A stretch of DNA of 64,000 nt, taken from positions 1 through 64,000 of the forward strand of contig JAKQQP010000384.1 of assembly GCA_029564115.1 (NCBI GenBank), in the 5' to 3' direction. Below the pieces are notes generated by a model. That model was given only the letters and a program-made list of their open reading frames with translations, searched no databases and had not been told where the DNA came from. Both the position numbers and the translations under genes were made by a program. This DNA is from Candidatus Rifleibacteriota bacterium (GTDB taxonomy: Bacteria; Riflebacteria; Ozemobacteria; Ozemobacterales; Ozemobacteraceae). Positions 24,120 through 33,600 of this stretch are shown here, in pieces; positions within the stretch are counted from its first letter, which is position 1, and every line of letters begins with the position of its first letter.

Positions 24120-26435
24120 ATGAATAGAATAACCACAGCAGCTACTTGTTTGTTGTTTTGCATATTGTCACTGGCCGTTACGCTCCAGGCCCAGACTGGA
24201 GGCACATCAGCCTCTCCCCAGGAGGCTTTCAGCAAGCCAAACCTGCTCTCCGCCAAAGATTTATACCGTCTGGCGCGTGAGATTATGGCTTCGGGCAAGC
24301 TCGATGACTCGCGACTCTATGCCCTGCGCCTGTATTTTGACGGCAACCGCAGCGCAAATCTTCTCAATCTGCTGGGTGTTATCGAGATTCAGGCCAAACA
24401 GCCGCTTCTTGCCTCTGAATGGTTCCGTAAAGCAACGTCCATTGGCCTGGCCAACAAGGTGGCTCAGCGTTACCTCTCTCGTCTGCCGGCTCGACCAAGA
24501 CCTATTCCGGTCGATCAGACCAAACTTGCCGATCACTTTGGCGAAATTTCAGATGCCTTGCCAAGGCTTCTAGATCGACTTGCCAATCCCAGGTTGCACT
24601 TCGAGGCCGTTATGAAGGCTATTGAACGAGGTCAGATCTATCTGGCACTGGCGCTTTCAGAAGAATACGAAAAAAAATACCCGGGCGCCGACGGCAATTC
24701 TTTGACCGCCCTCTGTGCCTGGTATCTCGGTCGCAACCGTGATGCCATGAACCTTGTCGAGCAGAGTTTGAACAAGGCTCCTTACCACCCCATTCTGCTT
24801 TTTGTCAAAGCAATGATCGATGATAAGCACCCTGGCAGTTCGGCCGGTAACTACTTTCGAGCCCTGTATGACGTCGATCAATGGAACAAGGCGCTGTCTC
24901 TCGTCGATCAGTTCAGCAAGGCGAACCCGAACTCACCTGACGCATATATAACTCAGGCTCGTATCATGCTCGATCTGCATAAAATAAAAGAAGCCGGCCA
25001 GGCTCTCCAGGAAGCGGGGGTTCGTGACCCGGGCAACCCGGAGATTGAATTGCTCTGGGTCGGCTATCTGCTGCAGCGCAATGAGATGGACAAAGCTTCG
25101 AAGCGTCTGGCCCGAGCTTTTCGTCGAGGCTACAATCTTCCTTCGGTGAGTCTGGCAGCAGGCTTGTTTGCTTTGCAGGGCGGCAGAATCAACGAGTTGA
25201 ATGTCATTCTCAATGATGCGGCCAACAGTCGCCCATTTACTGACCCTGAAGCCTACCCGACATATATCTCTTTATTGTTGATGAGCGATCGCATGCCTGA
25301 AGCGCGCGGTGCTCTCGATGAATGGCGCTCCAGATCAAGTGAACGCAGTATGTATTGCTATCTCGAATCTTTTTATAATTTCAAGACCGGTGATAATGCA
25401 AAGGCGGTCGAATGGTTGCGTAAAGCTTTTCAGCTCAACCCGAACCGACTCGACATGCTGAAATTTCTCTCCGGGTTTCCGGCTCTGGGTGACGATATCG
25501 TTTTGTTCGCCGAAGTTAACAACCGCCTGGCCTCAGCCGGAATGCCAGGCTTCACGGAAATGCCTGTGCCGGAAGGAGCTGTGACGAACATGAAGCCGGC
25601 TGCAGGCATGGCTGGCAATTCTATTGCCGGTTCGTTGCCGGTTTCTGGTGAGGGAATGTTTCAGATAACTCTTGGGCCGGGTCTTGACCCTTCCGGTCGC
25701 ACAATGATCGCCTCTGAACTGAACCGCATGTATGAACGCATCGCTTCGCGCATCGGTACCTTAAGCGTGCCGATTTTTGTAAACTTTCTTTCGGCAGAGG
25801 GCCTGGGGCCGACCATTGCCCTTTATGAACCCCAGAACCTCGCTCTTACCGTAACCTCTGCCTATTACGATTCAGAAATGATCAGAAACATAATTCTTGC
25901 CAACTTCGACGCCCTCGGGGATGAAGAACTTGGCACTCTCATCGAAGAACTGCCCGGGCATCTGCTCGCTGCAGAGCTTACCAGGCTGATAATACAGATT
26001 CATATTCCTGAAGCGAAGACCAATAAAGATAAGACCGCCTGGATGCAGATCGGTCTCGCTGAAGTGCTTGCCGGCAGCTCTATGGCGCAGCGCTATCGTA
26101 TGCTGATTGCCCAGAAAAGCCTTGAATCGAAGGTTGCCAAACTTGCTTCGGCGAATATGATCAACGTTATTTTTTCAGAGGGTTACACTTCTCCGGCCGT
26201 ATTTGAAACCGCGACAGCTCAGGCATACCTGATGACGGCATTTCTCATCAGAAAATCTGGCGATCTCGAAAAGGGCTGCCGCAACATGATGAAACTTATC
26301 GAGATGGTTGCCAAAGGCGCAGAATTTGACGTGGCACTGAATCAGATCTTCAACATCAGTCTGGCCGACTTCGAAAAAAGCTGGACCGAAGCTGCCTACT
26401 GGGCACTCAAGCAGGGTGCCCCCTACGAATGGTAA
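24120..26435 (+). CDS. Exported TPR protein with inactivated MA-type peptidase domain
   Basis: 771 residues from ATG 24120, which starts at a signal peptide (hydrophobic 8-23, then LQAQ). Residues 30-480 contain TPR-like helical pairs, e.g. NLLGVIEIQAKQPLLASEWF and AVEWLRKAFQLNPNRLDML. A low-complexity linker follows, then a C-terminal domain that resembles the peptidase-MA gluzincin fold. All three expected zinc ligands are replaced: the HExxH position reads AELTR, and the WLxEGLAE position reads WMQIGLAE. It is therefore probably a structural or binding domain. No operon partners: the MBL gene downstream is convergent. Confidence 0.7.
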   Translation: MNRITTAATCLLFCILSLAVTLQAQTGGTSASPQEAFSKPNLLSAKDLYRLAREIMASGKLDDSRLYALRLYFDGNRSANLLNLLGVIEIQAKQPLLASEWFRKATSIGLANKVAQRYLSRLPARPRPIPVDQTKLADHFGEISDALPRLLDRLANPRLHFEAVMKAIERGQIYLALALSEEYEKKYPGADGNSLTALCAWYLGRNRDAMNLVEQSLNKAPYHPILLFVKAMIDDKHPGSSAGNYFRALYDVDQWNKALSLVDQFSKANPNSPDAYITQARIMLDLHKIKEAGQALQEAGVRDPGNPEIELLWVGYLLQRNEMDKASKRLARAFRRGYNLPSVSLAAGLFALQGGRINELNVILNDAANSRPFTDPEAYPTYISLLLMSDRMPEARGALDEWRSRSSERSMYCYLESFYNFKTGDNAKAVEWLRKAFQLNPNRLDMLKFLSGFPALGDDIVLFAEVNNRLASAGMPGFTEMPVPEGAVTNMKPAAGMAGNSIAGSLPVSGEGMFQITLGPGLDPSGRTMIASELNRMYERIASRIGTLSVPIFVNFLSAEGLGPTIALYEPQNLALTVTSAYYDSEMIRNIILANFDALGDEELGTLIEELPGHLLAAELTRLIIQIHIPEAKTNKDKTAWMQIGLAEVLAGSSMAQRYRMLIAQKSLESKVAKLASANMINVIFSEGYTSPAVFETATAQAYLMTAFLIRKSGDLEKGCRNMMKLIEMVAKGAEFDVALNQIFNISLADFEKSWTEAAYWALKQGAPYEW

Positions 26436-26448
26436 AAACCCGAGTCAG

Positions 26449-27075
26449 TCAGGGTAATTTATAAAATTCCTCGAGATTGGCTGCCAGCAGCGTGCGGTTG
26501 CTGCGTTTTTCCTCGCCCAGCGTGCGCGAAGGTACCGGACCATAGTCATGCCCAGGGCATACTATAAGGTGATCTGGCAGAGTTTTTAATTTCTGAAGGC
26601 TGGCAAAAAGCGCTGCCGGGTCACTTCCCGGGAGGTCGGCTCTGCCGCAGTCGCCGATAAAAAGGGTGTCGGCCGTTACCAGCCACTGGTCGTTAACGAT
26701 TATGCAGAGTGAACCCGGCGCGTGCCCCGGAGTGTGCAGGCAGACTGCCTCGATCCTCTCGCCCAGTCTGCAGCGAAAACCATCGTCTACCAGGCGATCA
26801 TATGAAGCGTCACCGTGCAGAAGCGGCGCTGTGTCACGATGGCAGATGACTTCGGCACCTGTGTGCGCTTTGATCTCATTGGCGGCGTTGATATGGTCGA
26901 AATGGTGGTGAGAGAGAATGATGGTTTTCAGGTCGATTTTTTTCTCTCGGATGATTACCATGATTTTGTCACGATCGAATGCCGGGTCTATGAGCAAGCC
27001 CTCATGACTGACAGGGTCGGCGAACAGATATGAGTAATTCTGCATTCTTCCGACGCTTATCTGCTCAAAAATCAT
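26449..27075 (-). CDS. MBL-fold (glyoxalase II-like) hydrolase
   Basis: 208 residues of the metallo-beta-lactamase fold. The metal motif is SHHHFDH, with later histidines in HTPGHAPGS and CPGHDYG and the Asp in TADTLFIGD. The short length and the PGHDYG end suit the small glyoxalase II-like / persulfide-dioxygenase-like group; the substrate is not assignable. The ATG at 27075 has GGAGGG at the better spacing of two adjacent ATGs; a longer frame to 27117 lacks support. Confidence 0.82.
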   Translation of the reverse strand: MIFEQISVGRMQNYSYLFADPVSHEGLLIDPAFDRDKIMVIIREKKIDLKTIILSHHHFDHINAANEIKAHTGAEVICHRDTAPLLHGDASYDRLVDDGFRCRLGERIEAVCLHTPGHAPGSLCIIVNDQWLVTADTLFIGDCGRADLPGSDPAALFASLQKLKTLPDHLIVCPGHDYGPVPSRTLGEEKRSNRTLLAANLEEFYKLP

Positions 27076-27140
27076 CATTGCCCTCCAATTTTTTCTGTTT
27101 TGACATATATACCACATTACCTGGTTTTATCAATCTGTCG

Positions 27141-27182
27141 AGCCACTGATTAAAACTTATGAACGCCGATCAACACTGATAA
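27141..27182. repeat. Solitary copy of the dispersed short repeat
   Basis: About 42 bp containing GCCACTGATTAAAACTTATG and ATCAACACTGATAA, a diverged single copy of the sequence repeated in tandem at 3381-3530 and 61978-62076. It lies between divergent genes. Confidence 0.55.
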
Positions 27183-27299
27183 TCGGGAATGCACCAGGAA
27201 GCGGGTGCTGAATACGGCGGTTTGTGGCGAAGTGGTGCAAAAAAATGATAAGCTGTTCCGGGTCTTGAATTCGACTTTTGCAACGAGCGAGAAAACCAG

Positions 27300-27863
27300 A
27301 TGAATATAATTACCCACGCCTTGATGGGGTGGTGTATCGGTCAGCGTTACAGTCGCCGGCTTTCAGAGGTCACTGTTGTGGCGGCCGCTTCGATAATACC
27401 TGATGCCGATGCTTTTGGCGCTGTTATAGACGTGCTCAGGGGCGGCGAAGCAGAGCTGTTCAGTGCCTATCACCACAAATTCGGTCATTGTCTGCCGTTT
27501 TGTCTGTTGCTGCTTCTTCTGGTTCATTTTTTATGGAAAAGTGGCCGCCTGACCATGTGGTTTGCGGGTGTTTTTCACCTGCATCTGCTTTGCGACCTGA
27601 TCGGCGCCAGGGGCCCGGATGGTTATCAATGGCCGATATACTATTTTTTCCCGTTTTCTGATGTGGGCATGACCTGGCAATATCAATGGGAAATCAATGC
27701 CTGGCCGAATATTGTTTTGACCATGTGGCTGATTTATCTTTTTTTAAAGCAATCTGCGCGGTCGGGGCTGTCGCCGCTGTCTTTGTTCAGTCGGGCAGCC
27801 GATCAGAAATTTGTAAAAACCCTGCAACAACGTTTTAAAATAGATTCTGCAGGCATTCAGTGA
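27300..27863 (+). CDS. YdjM/DUF457-type membrane metal-dependent hydrolase
   Basis: 187 residues with about four hydrophobic segments and the family motifs: the N-terminal NIITHALMGW, IPDADAF, the HHKFGH pair, and the later FHLHLLCDLIG. These His and Asp residues are thought to bind metal. The substrate is unknown. hemW begins 10 nt downstream, so both are probably on one transcript. Confidence 0.8.
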   Translation: MNIITHALMGWCIGQRYSRRLSEVTVVAAASIIPDADAFGAVIDVLRGGEAELFSAYHHKFGHCLPFCLLLLLLVHFLWKSGRLTMWFAGVFHLHLLCDLIGARGPDGYQWPIYYFFPFSDVGMTWQYQWEINAWPNIVLTMWLIYLFLKQSARSGLSPLSLFSRAADQKFVKTLQQRFKIDSAGIQ

Positions 27864-27873
27864 GGTTCCAAAC

Positions 27874-28995
27874 TTGTCTGAAATCATAAATTCCGCGGCT
27901 GGTATGTATATTCATGTACCCTTCTGCCACAAGAAATGCGATTATTGCGGGTTTTATTCAACTGTTCCGGCTGCTGGCTCGGTAGATCGTTATCTGCAGA
28001 GGCTGATCGAAGAATCTGAATACTGCCGCGCTCGATGTCATGAGACCGTAAATACCGTGTTCGTAGGCGGCGGCAACCCCACGGCACTGGGTGCTCAGGG
28101 GGTTGCGAAGCTTGTCGAACTGATTGAGACATGGGCTGACTGCAGCTCTTTTGCTGAGGTTACTTTTGAAACAAACCCCGAAAGCCTCACGATCGAAATT
28201 CTTGATCTGCTGCAAAAATTTTCGGGCTTGCGGATCAGTATGGGTGTGCAAAGACTTGCCGATGAAGAACTCGAGCTTCTTGGCCGGCAGGCCCGCCTGG
28301 ATTCTGTTTATAGAGCCCTCGACCTTGCCTGTTCCCGCCTCGATAACGTCAGTGTCGATCTTATTCTGGGGGTGCCGGGCTGTCAGCCGGTTGCCGGGCA
28401 GCTTGAAGCTCTTGTGCGCAGATTCGATCTGAAGCATGTTTCGGCATATTTTCTCACAGTTGAAGATGACACACCTCTGCAGAGACGTATTCTCGCAGGA
28501 GAACTGCAGAACCCTTCTGAAATAGGGCCAGAAGAACTCTATCTGGTGCGGGAAGTCTTGCTCAAAAACGGTTTTGAACATTATGAGATATCGAATTACG
28601 CCCGCCCCGGCTATCGTTGTCAGCACAACCTGAACTACTGGCAGGCCGGGAATTACATCGGCCTTGGCCCGTCTGCAGTTTCCTGCTGCAACAGCTGCCG
28701 GTCTGCTAACGTGCCTGATCTTGAGCTTTGGCTGGCTGGTGCCCTGCCAGAAATAGAGAATCTCTCTGAAACTGAACGGCGTAACGAGTTCGTTATGCTC
28801 AGTCTGCGACTGCTGCTCGACGGTCTCGATCTTGGTTCTCTCCAGCGCCGTTTTGGGCCGCAGCCCAACGAATTTTCGGCAGCTCTGCAGGCGCAACTTA
28901 CTGCCGGTAATCTGTGGCGGTCTGGTGATCGAGTCTGTTTAAGTGACGCCGGGCTGGCTGTGGCCGACAACGTCATGGCCAGCCTCTTTATTTGA
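27874..28995 (+). CDS. hemW: HemW-like radical SAM protein (heme chaperone)
   Basis: 373 residues. The radical SAM cluster motif is CHKKCDYC near 19-26, preceded by MYIHVPF. FVGGGNPTALG, FETNPES and ISMGVQRLADEELELLGR are typical of the HemN/HemW family; the short length and the C-terminal domain favour HemW, a heme-trafficking protein, over coproporphyrinogen dehydrogenase. I take TTG 27874, with GAGGTT upstream; ATG 27904 would remove ten residues. Confidence 0.85.
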   Translation: MSEIINSAAGMYIHVPFCHKKCDYCGFYSTVPAAGSVDRYLQRLIEESEYCRARCHETVNTVFVGGGNPTALGAQGVAKLVELIETWADCSSFAEVTFETNPESLTIEILDLLQKFSGLRISMGVQRLADEELELLGRQARLDSVYRALDLACSRLDNVSVDLILGVPGCQPVAGQLEALVRRFDLKHVSAYFLTVEDDTPLQRRILAGELQNPSEIGPEELYLVREVLLKNGFEHYEISNYARPGYRCQHNLNYWQAGNYIGLGPSAVSCCNSCRSANVPDLELWLAGALPEIENLSETERRNEFVMLSLRLLLDGLDLGSLQRRFGPQPNEFSAALQAQLTAGNLWRSGDRVCLSDAGLAVADNVMASLFI

Positions 28996-29017
28996 GATTG
29001 CAAGGTCGGCAAAACAA

Positions 29018-29866
29018 ATGAGTAAAAACGTGTTTTTTTATAGAACAAAAAGTGGGCGCATACCCCCGATGGGGTGGTTTGTGTTGCTGCTGTGTTTTTG
29101 TTTTATGCTGTTATCTGCGTCTCAGCTAGATGCGGATTCGGCATTCGATGCAGTGGTACGCGCGGTCTTGCCGGTCAGTGGCCGAGATGCCTCTGGCGAC
29201 CCGGTCAATGGCACGGCTTTTTTGATGCAGGGGCGTGGCAATGCGGCTGATCAGGCATGGCTGGTGACTGCAGCCCATATTTTGAACCGAATCAAGGGTG
29301 AACACGCTCAGGTTATCATGCGACAGCAGAACCGTGGCATATATTCACCAAACCCTGTTTTGATAAAGATTCGTTCAGGGGCTTCGCCTCTTTATCATTT
29401 TAATCAGACATTGGATCTGGCCGCCATAAAAGTAGCTCTGCCAGGCGAGGTTGACGCCTGCGTGCTCGGCCGCGATTTTGCCGCTGACGATGCCAGGCTC
29501 TCGAGGTCTGGTTTTGGCAGCGGCGTTCGAGTTCTGATTCCCGGTTACCCCTATGGTGAGAGCTGCAATAATGCTGGTTTTGCTTTTGTGCGCAGCGGCG
29601 TGGTTTCCAGTTTTCCGGTTTTGCCGAGTGAGATGCAGCCAGTTTTTTATGTGGATTTTGAAGTTTTTGAAGGCTACAGCGGGGCGCCGGTGGTGTTCGC
29701 CGAGAGCGGCAGTGCCGGAATACTCGTGGGCATGGTATTGGAAGAGGTTTTTCTTGAAGAGCTGCGGCCGCGCGGTAAAAAAACAGCCAGAACCAGACGA
29801 GGGCTTGGTCTCGCCAAAGTGTTGAGTGGCTCTTTGCTCAGGGCTTATCTGGCGTCATTGCCATGA
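29018..29866 (+). CDS. Exported trypsin-like serine protease
   Basis: 282 residues from ATG 29018. A basic start followed by a hydrophobic segment (19-34) serves as signal peptide or anchor. The catalytic triad is visible: His87 in TAAHIL, Asp133 in LDLAAIKV and Ser221 in GYSGAPVV. No PDZ domain follows, so this is a simple S1 protease rather than DegP. The spacing to hemW is 22 nt and a shared transcript is likely. Longer frames overlap the hemW end. Confidence 0.82.
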   Translation: MSKNVFFYRTKSGRIPPMGWFVLLLCFCFMLLSASQLDADSAFDAVVRAVLPVSGRDASGDPVNGTAFLMQGRGNAADQAWLVTAAHILNRIKGEHAQVIMRQQNRGIYSPNPVLIKIRSGASPLYHFNQTLDLAAIKVALPGEVDACVLGRDFAADDARLSRSGFGSGVRVLIPGYPYGESCNNAGFAFVRSGVVSSFPVLPSEMQPVFYVDFEVFEGYSGAPVVFAESGSAGILVGMVLEEVFLEELRPRGKKTARTRRGLGLAKVLSGSLLRAYLASLP

Positions 29867-29943
29867 GGCGAGTGCTTTGTCGGTATTGAGTATGTGGTTT
29901 GCCGTCATCGCCACGACGCTTTTTCTGTAACCGTGGGCGGATG

Positions 29944-31176
29944 CTAGTCGTCTAAAGCGGTCAGCAGAGCTTCGGTATTGAGGGCATCGGCAAAGCTTAT
30001 CAAATCGACCAGACGGTCTTCGCTGTTGATTATCTGTATTTTTTCGCTGGCATAAAGTTTTCTTGCTTTTGCCAGTTCTGCTTTTGCAAGGTCGGTGTTT
30101 CCGAGGCGCTGCAGGGCGCGAATTTTGTATAAGCGCATGTGCAGGGTCATGACGCCATGCGGAAACAGCTGCAGGTATTTTTCGACCCAGACCAGGGCTT
30201 CGGCAGGCTTCTGCAGTTTATCAAGATTCAATCTGACCAGGGCGGCGACTGCCTCGTCAGCCCAGACATTGCCGCTGCCGAATTTTTTCAGAAAATTTTC
30301 GTATTCTATGGCAGCTCTCTCGTGGTTTTTCAGGCGGCGGTCAAGTATCCAGGCCATGCGATATTCGACCGTGTCGATAAAACGGTATTTCGGGTGTTTT
30401 TCACGCAGATGCCGAAAGGTTTCCCAGGCGGTTTGAGGCTCTAAAAATGTTCGTAGCTGAATTTCGGCACGGTAGTAGAGAATCAGAGCCGGGTTGAAAA
30501 AAGTTATCCACGCTCCGATTGCCAGGGCGGCAAGCACCATCAGCAGCAGGGCAAATCGGTTCAGGCGAGTTGCTTTGCAGCGCTTTTCCCTGATGGCACG
30601 GCTTTGTTCGCGGGCCAGATCGAGGGCGGCACCGAGTTCGCAGTGTATGTCAGGGTTATGAGGGTCAATTCTAGCGTTGATTGCCTGCATGTGAAGCTGT
30701 GGAATTTCGAGTATCCAGTTCAAGACCCGTAACAGTGAGAATGCGAACTGCAGAGATATAAAAATCATCATGGCTGCAAAGCTGTTGAAAAAGAACGAAG
30801 TGGTGTCCTGGCCGGTAAGGCCAAGCCAGTCGCTCCAGAAGCCTCTGCCAAGAATTCTGCCTGAAGCCGTCAGAAAAAGCCATGCAGTGAACGAAATCAG
30901 CAGCATGGTCAGGGTCGGGTAGAGCCAGAGAACGATAGTTGGGTAACTGATTCTGAATGAGCGGGTCAGATGGTCTGTGAACAGGCCCGTCAGCCGGCAG
31001 GCGGTCATAAGGAATATCATGAAGGCCAGGGTCATGGCGGCCGGCCCGGGTAGTTGCAGCAGCATTTTTTGTGAGCTGAACAGCAGGACGGCGATAAAAA
31101 CCACGGCAGCAGATGGCAGCAGCCATTTGAGGCGAAGTTCGAAAAAGCTGTCAACCGGCAGAAAGTCTTTGTCCAT
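29944..31176 (-). CDS. Membrane protein with C-terminal TPR-like repeats
   Basis: 410 residues from ATG 31176. Five hydrophobic segments are visible: four in the first 160 residues and one near 220-240 (FALLLMVLAALAIGAWITFF). The C-terminal half is helical with TPR-like pairs (ERAAIEYENFLKKFGSGNVW, PAEALVWVEKYLQLFPHG, LGNTDLAKAELAKARKLYA), similar to YfiO/BamD-like repeats. Function unknown. It is divergent from the envelope gene cluster that starts at 31289. The ATG has no Shine-Dalgarno. Confidence 0.65.
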   Translation of the reverse strand: MDKDFLPVDSFFELRLKWLLPSAAVVFIAVLLFSSQKMLLQLPGPAAMTLAFMIFLMTACRLTGLFTDHLTRSFRISYPTIVLWLYPTLTMLLISFTAWLFLTASGRILGRGFWSDWLGLTGQDTTSFFFNSFAAMMIFISLQFAFSLLRVLNWILEIPQLHMQAINARIDPHNPDIHCELGAALDLAREQSRAIREKRCKATRLNRFALLLMVLAALAIGAWITFFNPALILYYRAEIQLRTFLEPQTAWETFRHLREKHPKYRFIDTVEYRMAWILDRRLKNHERAAIEYENFLKKFGSGNVWADEAVAALVRLNLDKLQKPAEALVWVEKYLQLFPHGVMTLHMRLYKIRALQRLGNTDLAKAELAKARKLYASEKIQIINSEDRLVDLISFADALNTEALLTALDD

Positions 31177-31182
31177 ATGAAG

Positions 31183-31212
31183 AATATAGCAGATAACAAA
31201 TTTACCCCGCAA
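31183..31212 (-). promoter_or_regulatory. Predicted promoter giving a leaderless TPR membrane-protein mRNA
   Basis: On the minus strand TTGCGG (31212-31207), an 18-nt spacer and TATATT (31188-31183), which is exactly 6 nt before the ATG at 31176. Confidence 0.45.
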
Positions 31213-31288
31213 AGTTCTCAAAAATTTTATTCTTTGTGCCGATAAGGGAACTGGAGCATTCCAATTCTCAAGGAAAAATAAGAAAAAA

Positions 31289-33589
31289 ATGAGGCAAACA
31301 AAGAATATAAGCAGATTTTCCCTGTTTAGAGGGTTTCTGGCGACAATTTTGTGCCTGCTGTTGCCGGTCGTCGTTTTTGCCCAGTCTGCAGCTTTTCAAG
31401 ATCTTCCACAGGATCACTGGGCATATTCTGACGTAGATTTTCTTATCAGCCAGGGCTATATGGAAGGCTACCCTGACGGCACTTTCAAAGGCCGAAAAGT
31501 CACCACCAGGTATGACGTCGCTCTCATTCTGGCCAGAATTCTCAAACGCATGGAAGAGAAAAAGGCCACCATCGACGCGGCAAGCGAAGAAGAGCGTGCT
31601 GCTCTGTCGCGACTGACCAAAGAATTCAGAGATGAGCTCGGCTTGCTCGATATTCGTGTCGATTCGCTCGAACGACGCATGGTCGATACCGAGAACAAGA
31701 TGAAAAGTCTCGAAGACATGATTCCCAAAATGAGAATCAATGGCTTTTATCGTGGTCGCGGTCAGTATATCATCGAACCGGGCTCGGTGAGCAGAAACGA
31801 GGCTGGCGATAAATACAGCTTCAACGAAGCCGGTCTGGTAACCTTTTATCAGCAGCTTTACCTCAAATTCACCGGCAAGCCTTTCGGCGACAAGATCGAG
31901 ACTTTTTACGAACTGCTTGGCTTCATCAAAGGTCGCACCTGGAACCAGGTGGTCTACAACAATGCCGGTAACAGCGGCCAAAACCCATTTGACAACGTCG
32001 ATGACTACGTCAGATACATTCGCAACGATAACTATGTAAGATCGAACAAGCTGCATCTGGTCAGCCGCGCCAGATCGATGAAAGTCAGGGTGTTTGCCGG
32101 AGAATCGGCAACCGGTATCGATAACCCGATGAACATTCTTACCGAAGACACTGGCATCGTTTCGCCTTATCAGGGTGTCGAAGTGTCAGGTTCAGAAGGT
32201 GGCGTTTCTTACCAGGGTTCGGTTCTTAAAAGTGATATAAGCAAAGACTACGGCAATAACGACGACATGATAACCGGCCGCCTGGTCTGGAAACTGCCGG
32301 AAAAATTCAGCGAAGACACCTTTTCTATCGGCACCTCGTTTGCCGAAAAGATTTTTGATTACAAGACCCGCGGTAATTCAAATACCGTGCGCGGCCTCGA
32401 CTTGAATTATTCAACCGATCGAGCCGGCAAGATTACCGGTACGGCCGAATTTCTGACTTCAAATGCCTATCTGACAGATACTACCGACAACCAGAAGCGC
32501 AATCTCGGTGACGAGGGCTCGCGCTTCGATATCAGCGTTCAAAACGGTGGCTTCACCGGCACAGTCAAGCATTACGATTTTGGCCGCAACTTCAGAGCGA
32601 TGATGGCACCGGTATGGGCTTACGATGTTGGCGATACCGACGATTATCCCTATAATCTCAAGGTCAGCAGCAACTATGGCCGTGATGATTTTGAAGGGGA
32701 AAAGCTGACCCGCTTCTCGGTCAACTACGACTTTGGCAACAAGATCCTGGCTATGGCCAACAACCTTTCAGTCGAAGCTACCTATCTTTCTAAAACATGG
32801 GAAGAAGACCCGAACAACGTTCGCCCGACCGATGGTTATTCGGGTCGCAAGTTCACTTTCCAGCTTCTTTCTGATTTTACCGACAATACCACCATGAAGT
32901 ATGACTTCGTTCAGAAATGGGATGCCCTTGAGAACGAACAGGGCTGGATCTCGAACGCTTTCGAACTGAACCTCAAACTCAGTGATTCAGTGAGCTCGAA
33001 AGGCAAGATCTTTGTGCTTGGTGACCCTGATGATGTCTTTGAGCAGGATGGTCAGACTTACGAATACAACGAGCGCACTGGTTACTTTGAAGTGAACGCC
33101 GATATCAACCCGCGTGTATTCGCCAAAGGCAGCGTTGAGCACCAGGTTGGCTGGGTTAATTCGCCAAAAGAAAATATTCGCGTCGATTATATCGGTGAAG
33201 CCACCTATAACCTTACTTCGACGACAAGCTTCACCGGCGGCGTGCAGCACGTTGACTACGTAGATAACGGCAACAGCGCCAAGTCAAGCCTCGCTAACGC
33301 AATTCTTGCTGAATTGAAGAAGAATTTTACCAACAAATTCAGAGGTCGTGCCTTTTATTCTCGCGCTATTATCGACTTCAAAGATGGCATGAGCGATTCT
33401 CTCGATCGCGAGAATATTTATGGCGAGCTGATATACGATGTGAACCGCGATACGACCATATTGTTCAAGTTCGGTTACGATTATCCGTATGAGTGGCGCT
33501 GGGCTGTTTCCAGCACCGACAACGGCAGAGACTTTGTAGATATACGCACTCAGAAGATGTTTATCTTCGAGGCAAGATCAAACTTCTAG
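31289..33589 (+). CDS. SLH-domain outer-membrane porin
   Basis: 766 residues: a signal peptide (about 1-31, ending VVFAQS), one SLH domain (about 36-85: FQDLPQDHWAYSDVDFL, GYMEGYPDGTF, TRYDVALILARIL), a coiled coil (about 90-140: RVDSLERRMVDTENKMKSLE), and a long region of alternating hydrophobic strands ending in FEARSNF. The terminal Phe and the strand pattern mark an outer-membrane beta barrel. This SLH-coil-barrel build is known from cyanobacteria, Thermus and Negativicutes, where the SLH domain binds the cell wall and tethers the outer membrane. First gene of a six-gene cluster. Confidence 0.88.
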   Translation: MRQTKNISRFSLFRGFLATILCLLLPVVVFAQSAAFQDLPQDHWAYSDVDFLISQGYMEGYPDGTFKGRKVTTRYDVALILARILKRMEEKKATIDAASEEERAALSRLTKEFRDELGLLDIRVDSLERRMVDTENKMKSLEDMIPKMRINGFYRGRGQYIIEPGSVSRNEAGDKYSFNEAGLVTFYQQLYLKFTGKPFGDKIETFYELLGFIKGRTWNQVVYNNAGNSGQNPFDNVDDYVRYIRNDNYVRSNKLHLVSRARSMKVRVFAGESATGIDNPMNILTEDTGIVSPYQGVEVSGSEGGVSYQGSVLKSDISKDYGNNDDMITGRLVWKLPEKFSEDTFSIGTSFAEKIFDYKTRGNSNTVRGLDLNYSTDRAGKITGTAEFLTSNAYLTDTTDNQKRNLGDEGSRFDISVQNGGFTGTVKHYDFGRNFRAMMAPVWAYDVGDTDDYPYNLKVSSNYGRDDFEGEKLTRFSVNYDFGNKILAMANNLSVEATYLSKTWEEDPNNVRPTDGYSGRKFTFQLLSDFTDNTTMKYDFVQKWDALENEQGWISNAFELNLKLSDSVSSKGKIFVLGDPDDVFEQDGQTYEYNERTGYFEVNADINPRVFAKGSVEHQVGWVNSPKENIRVDYIGEATYNLTSTTSFTGGVQHVDYVDNGNSAKSSLANAILAELKKNFTNKFRGRAFYSRAIIDFKDGMSDSLDRENIYGELIYDVNRDTTILFKFGYDYPYEWRWAVSSTDNGRDFVDIRTQKMFIFEARSNF

Positions 33590-33600
33590 GATTGGCAGAC

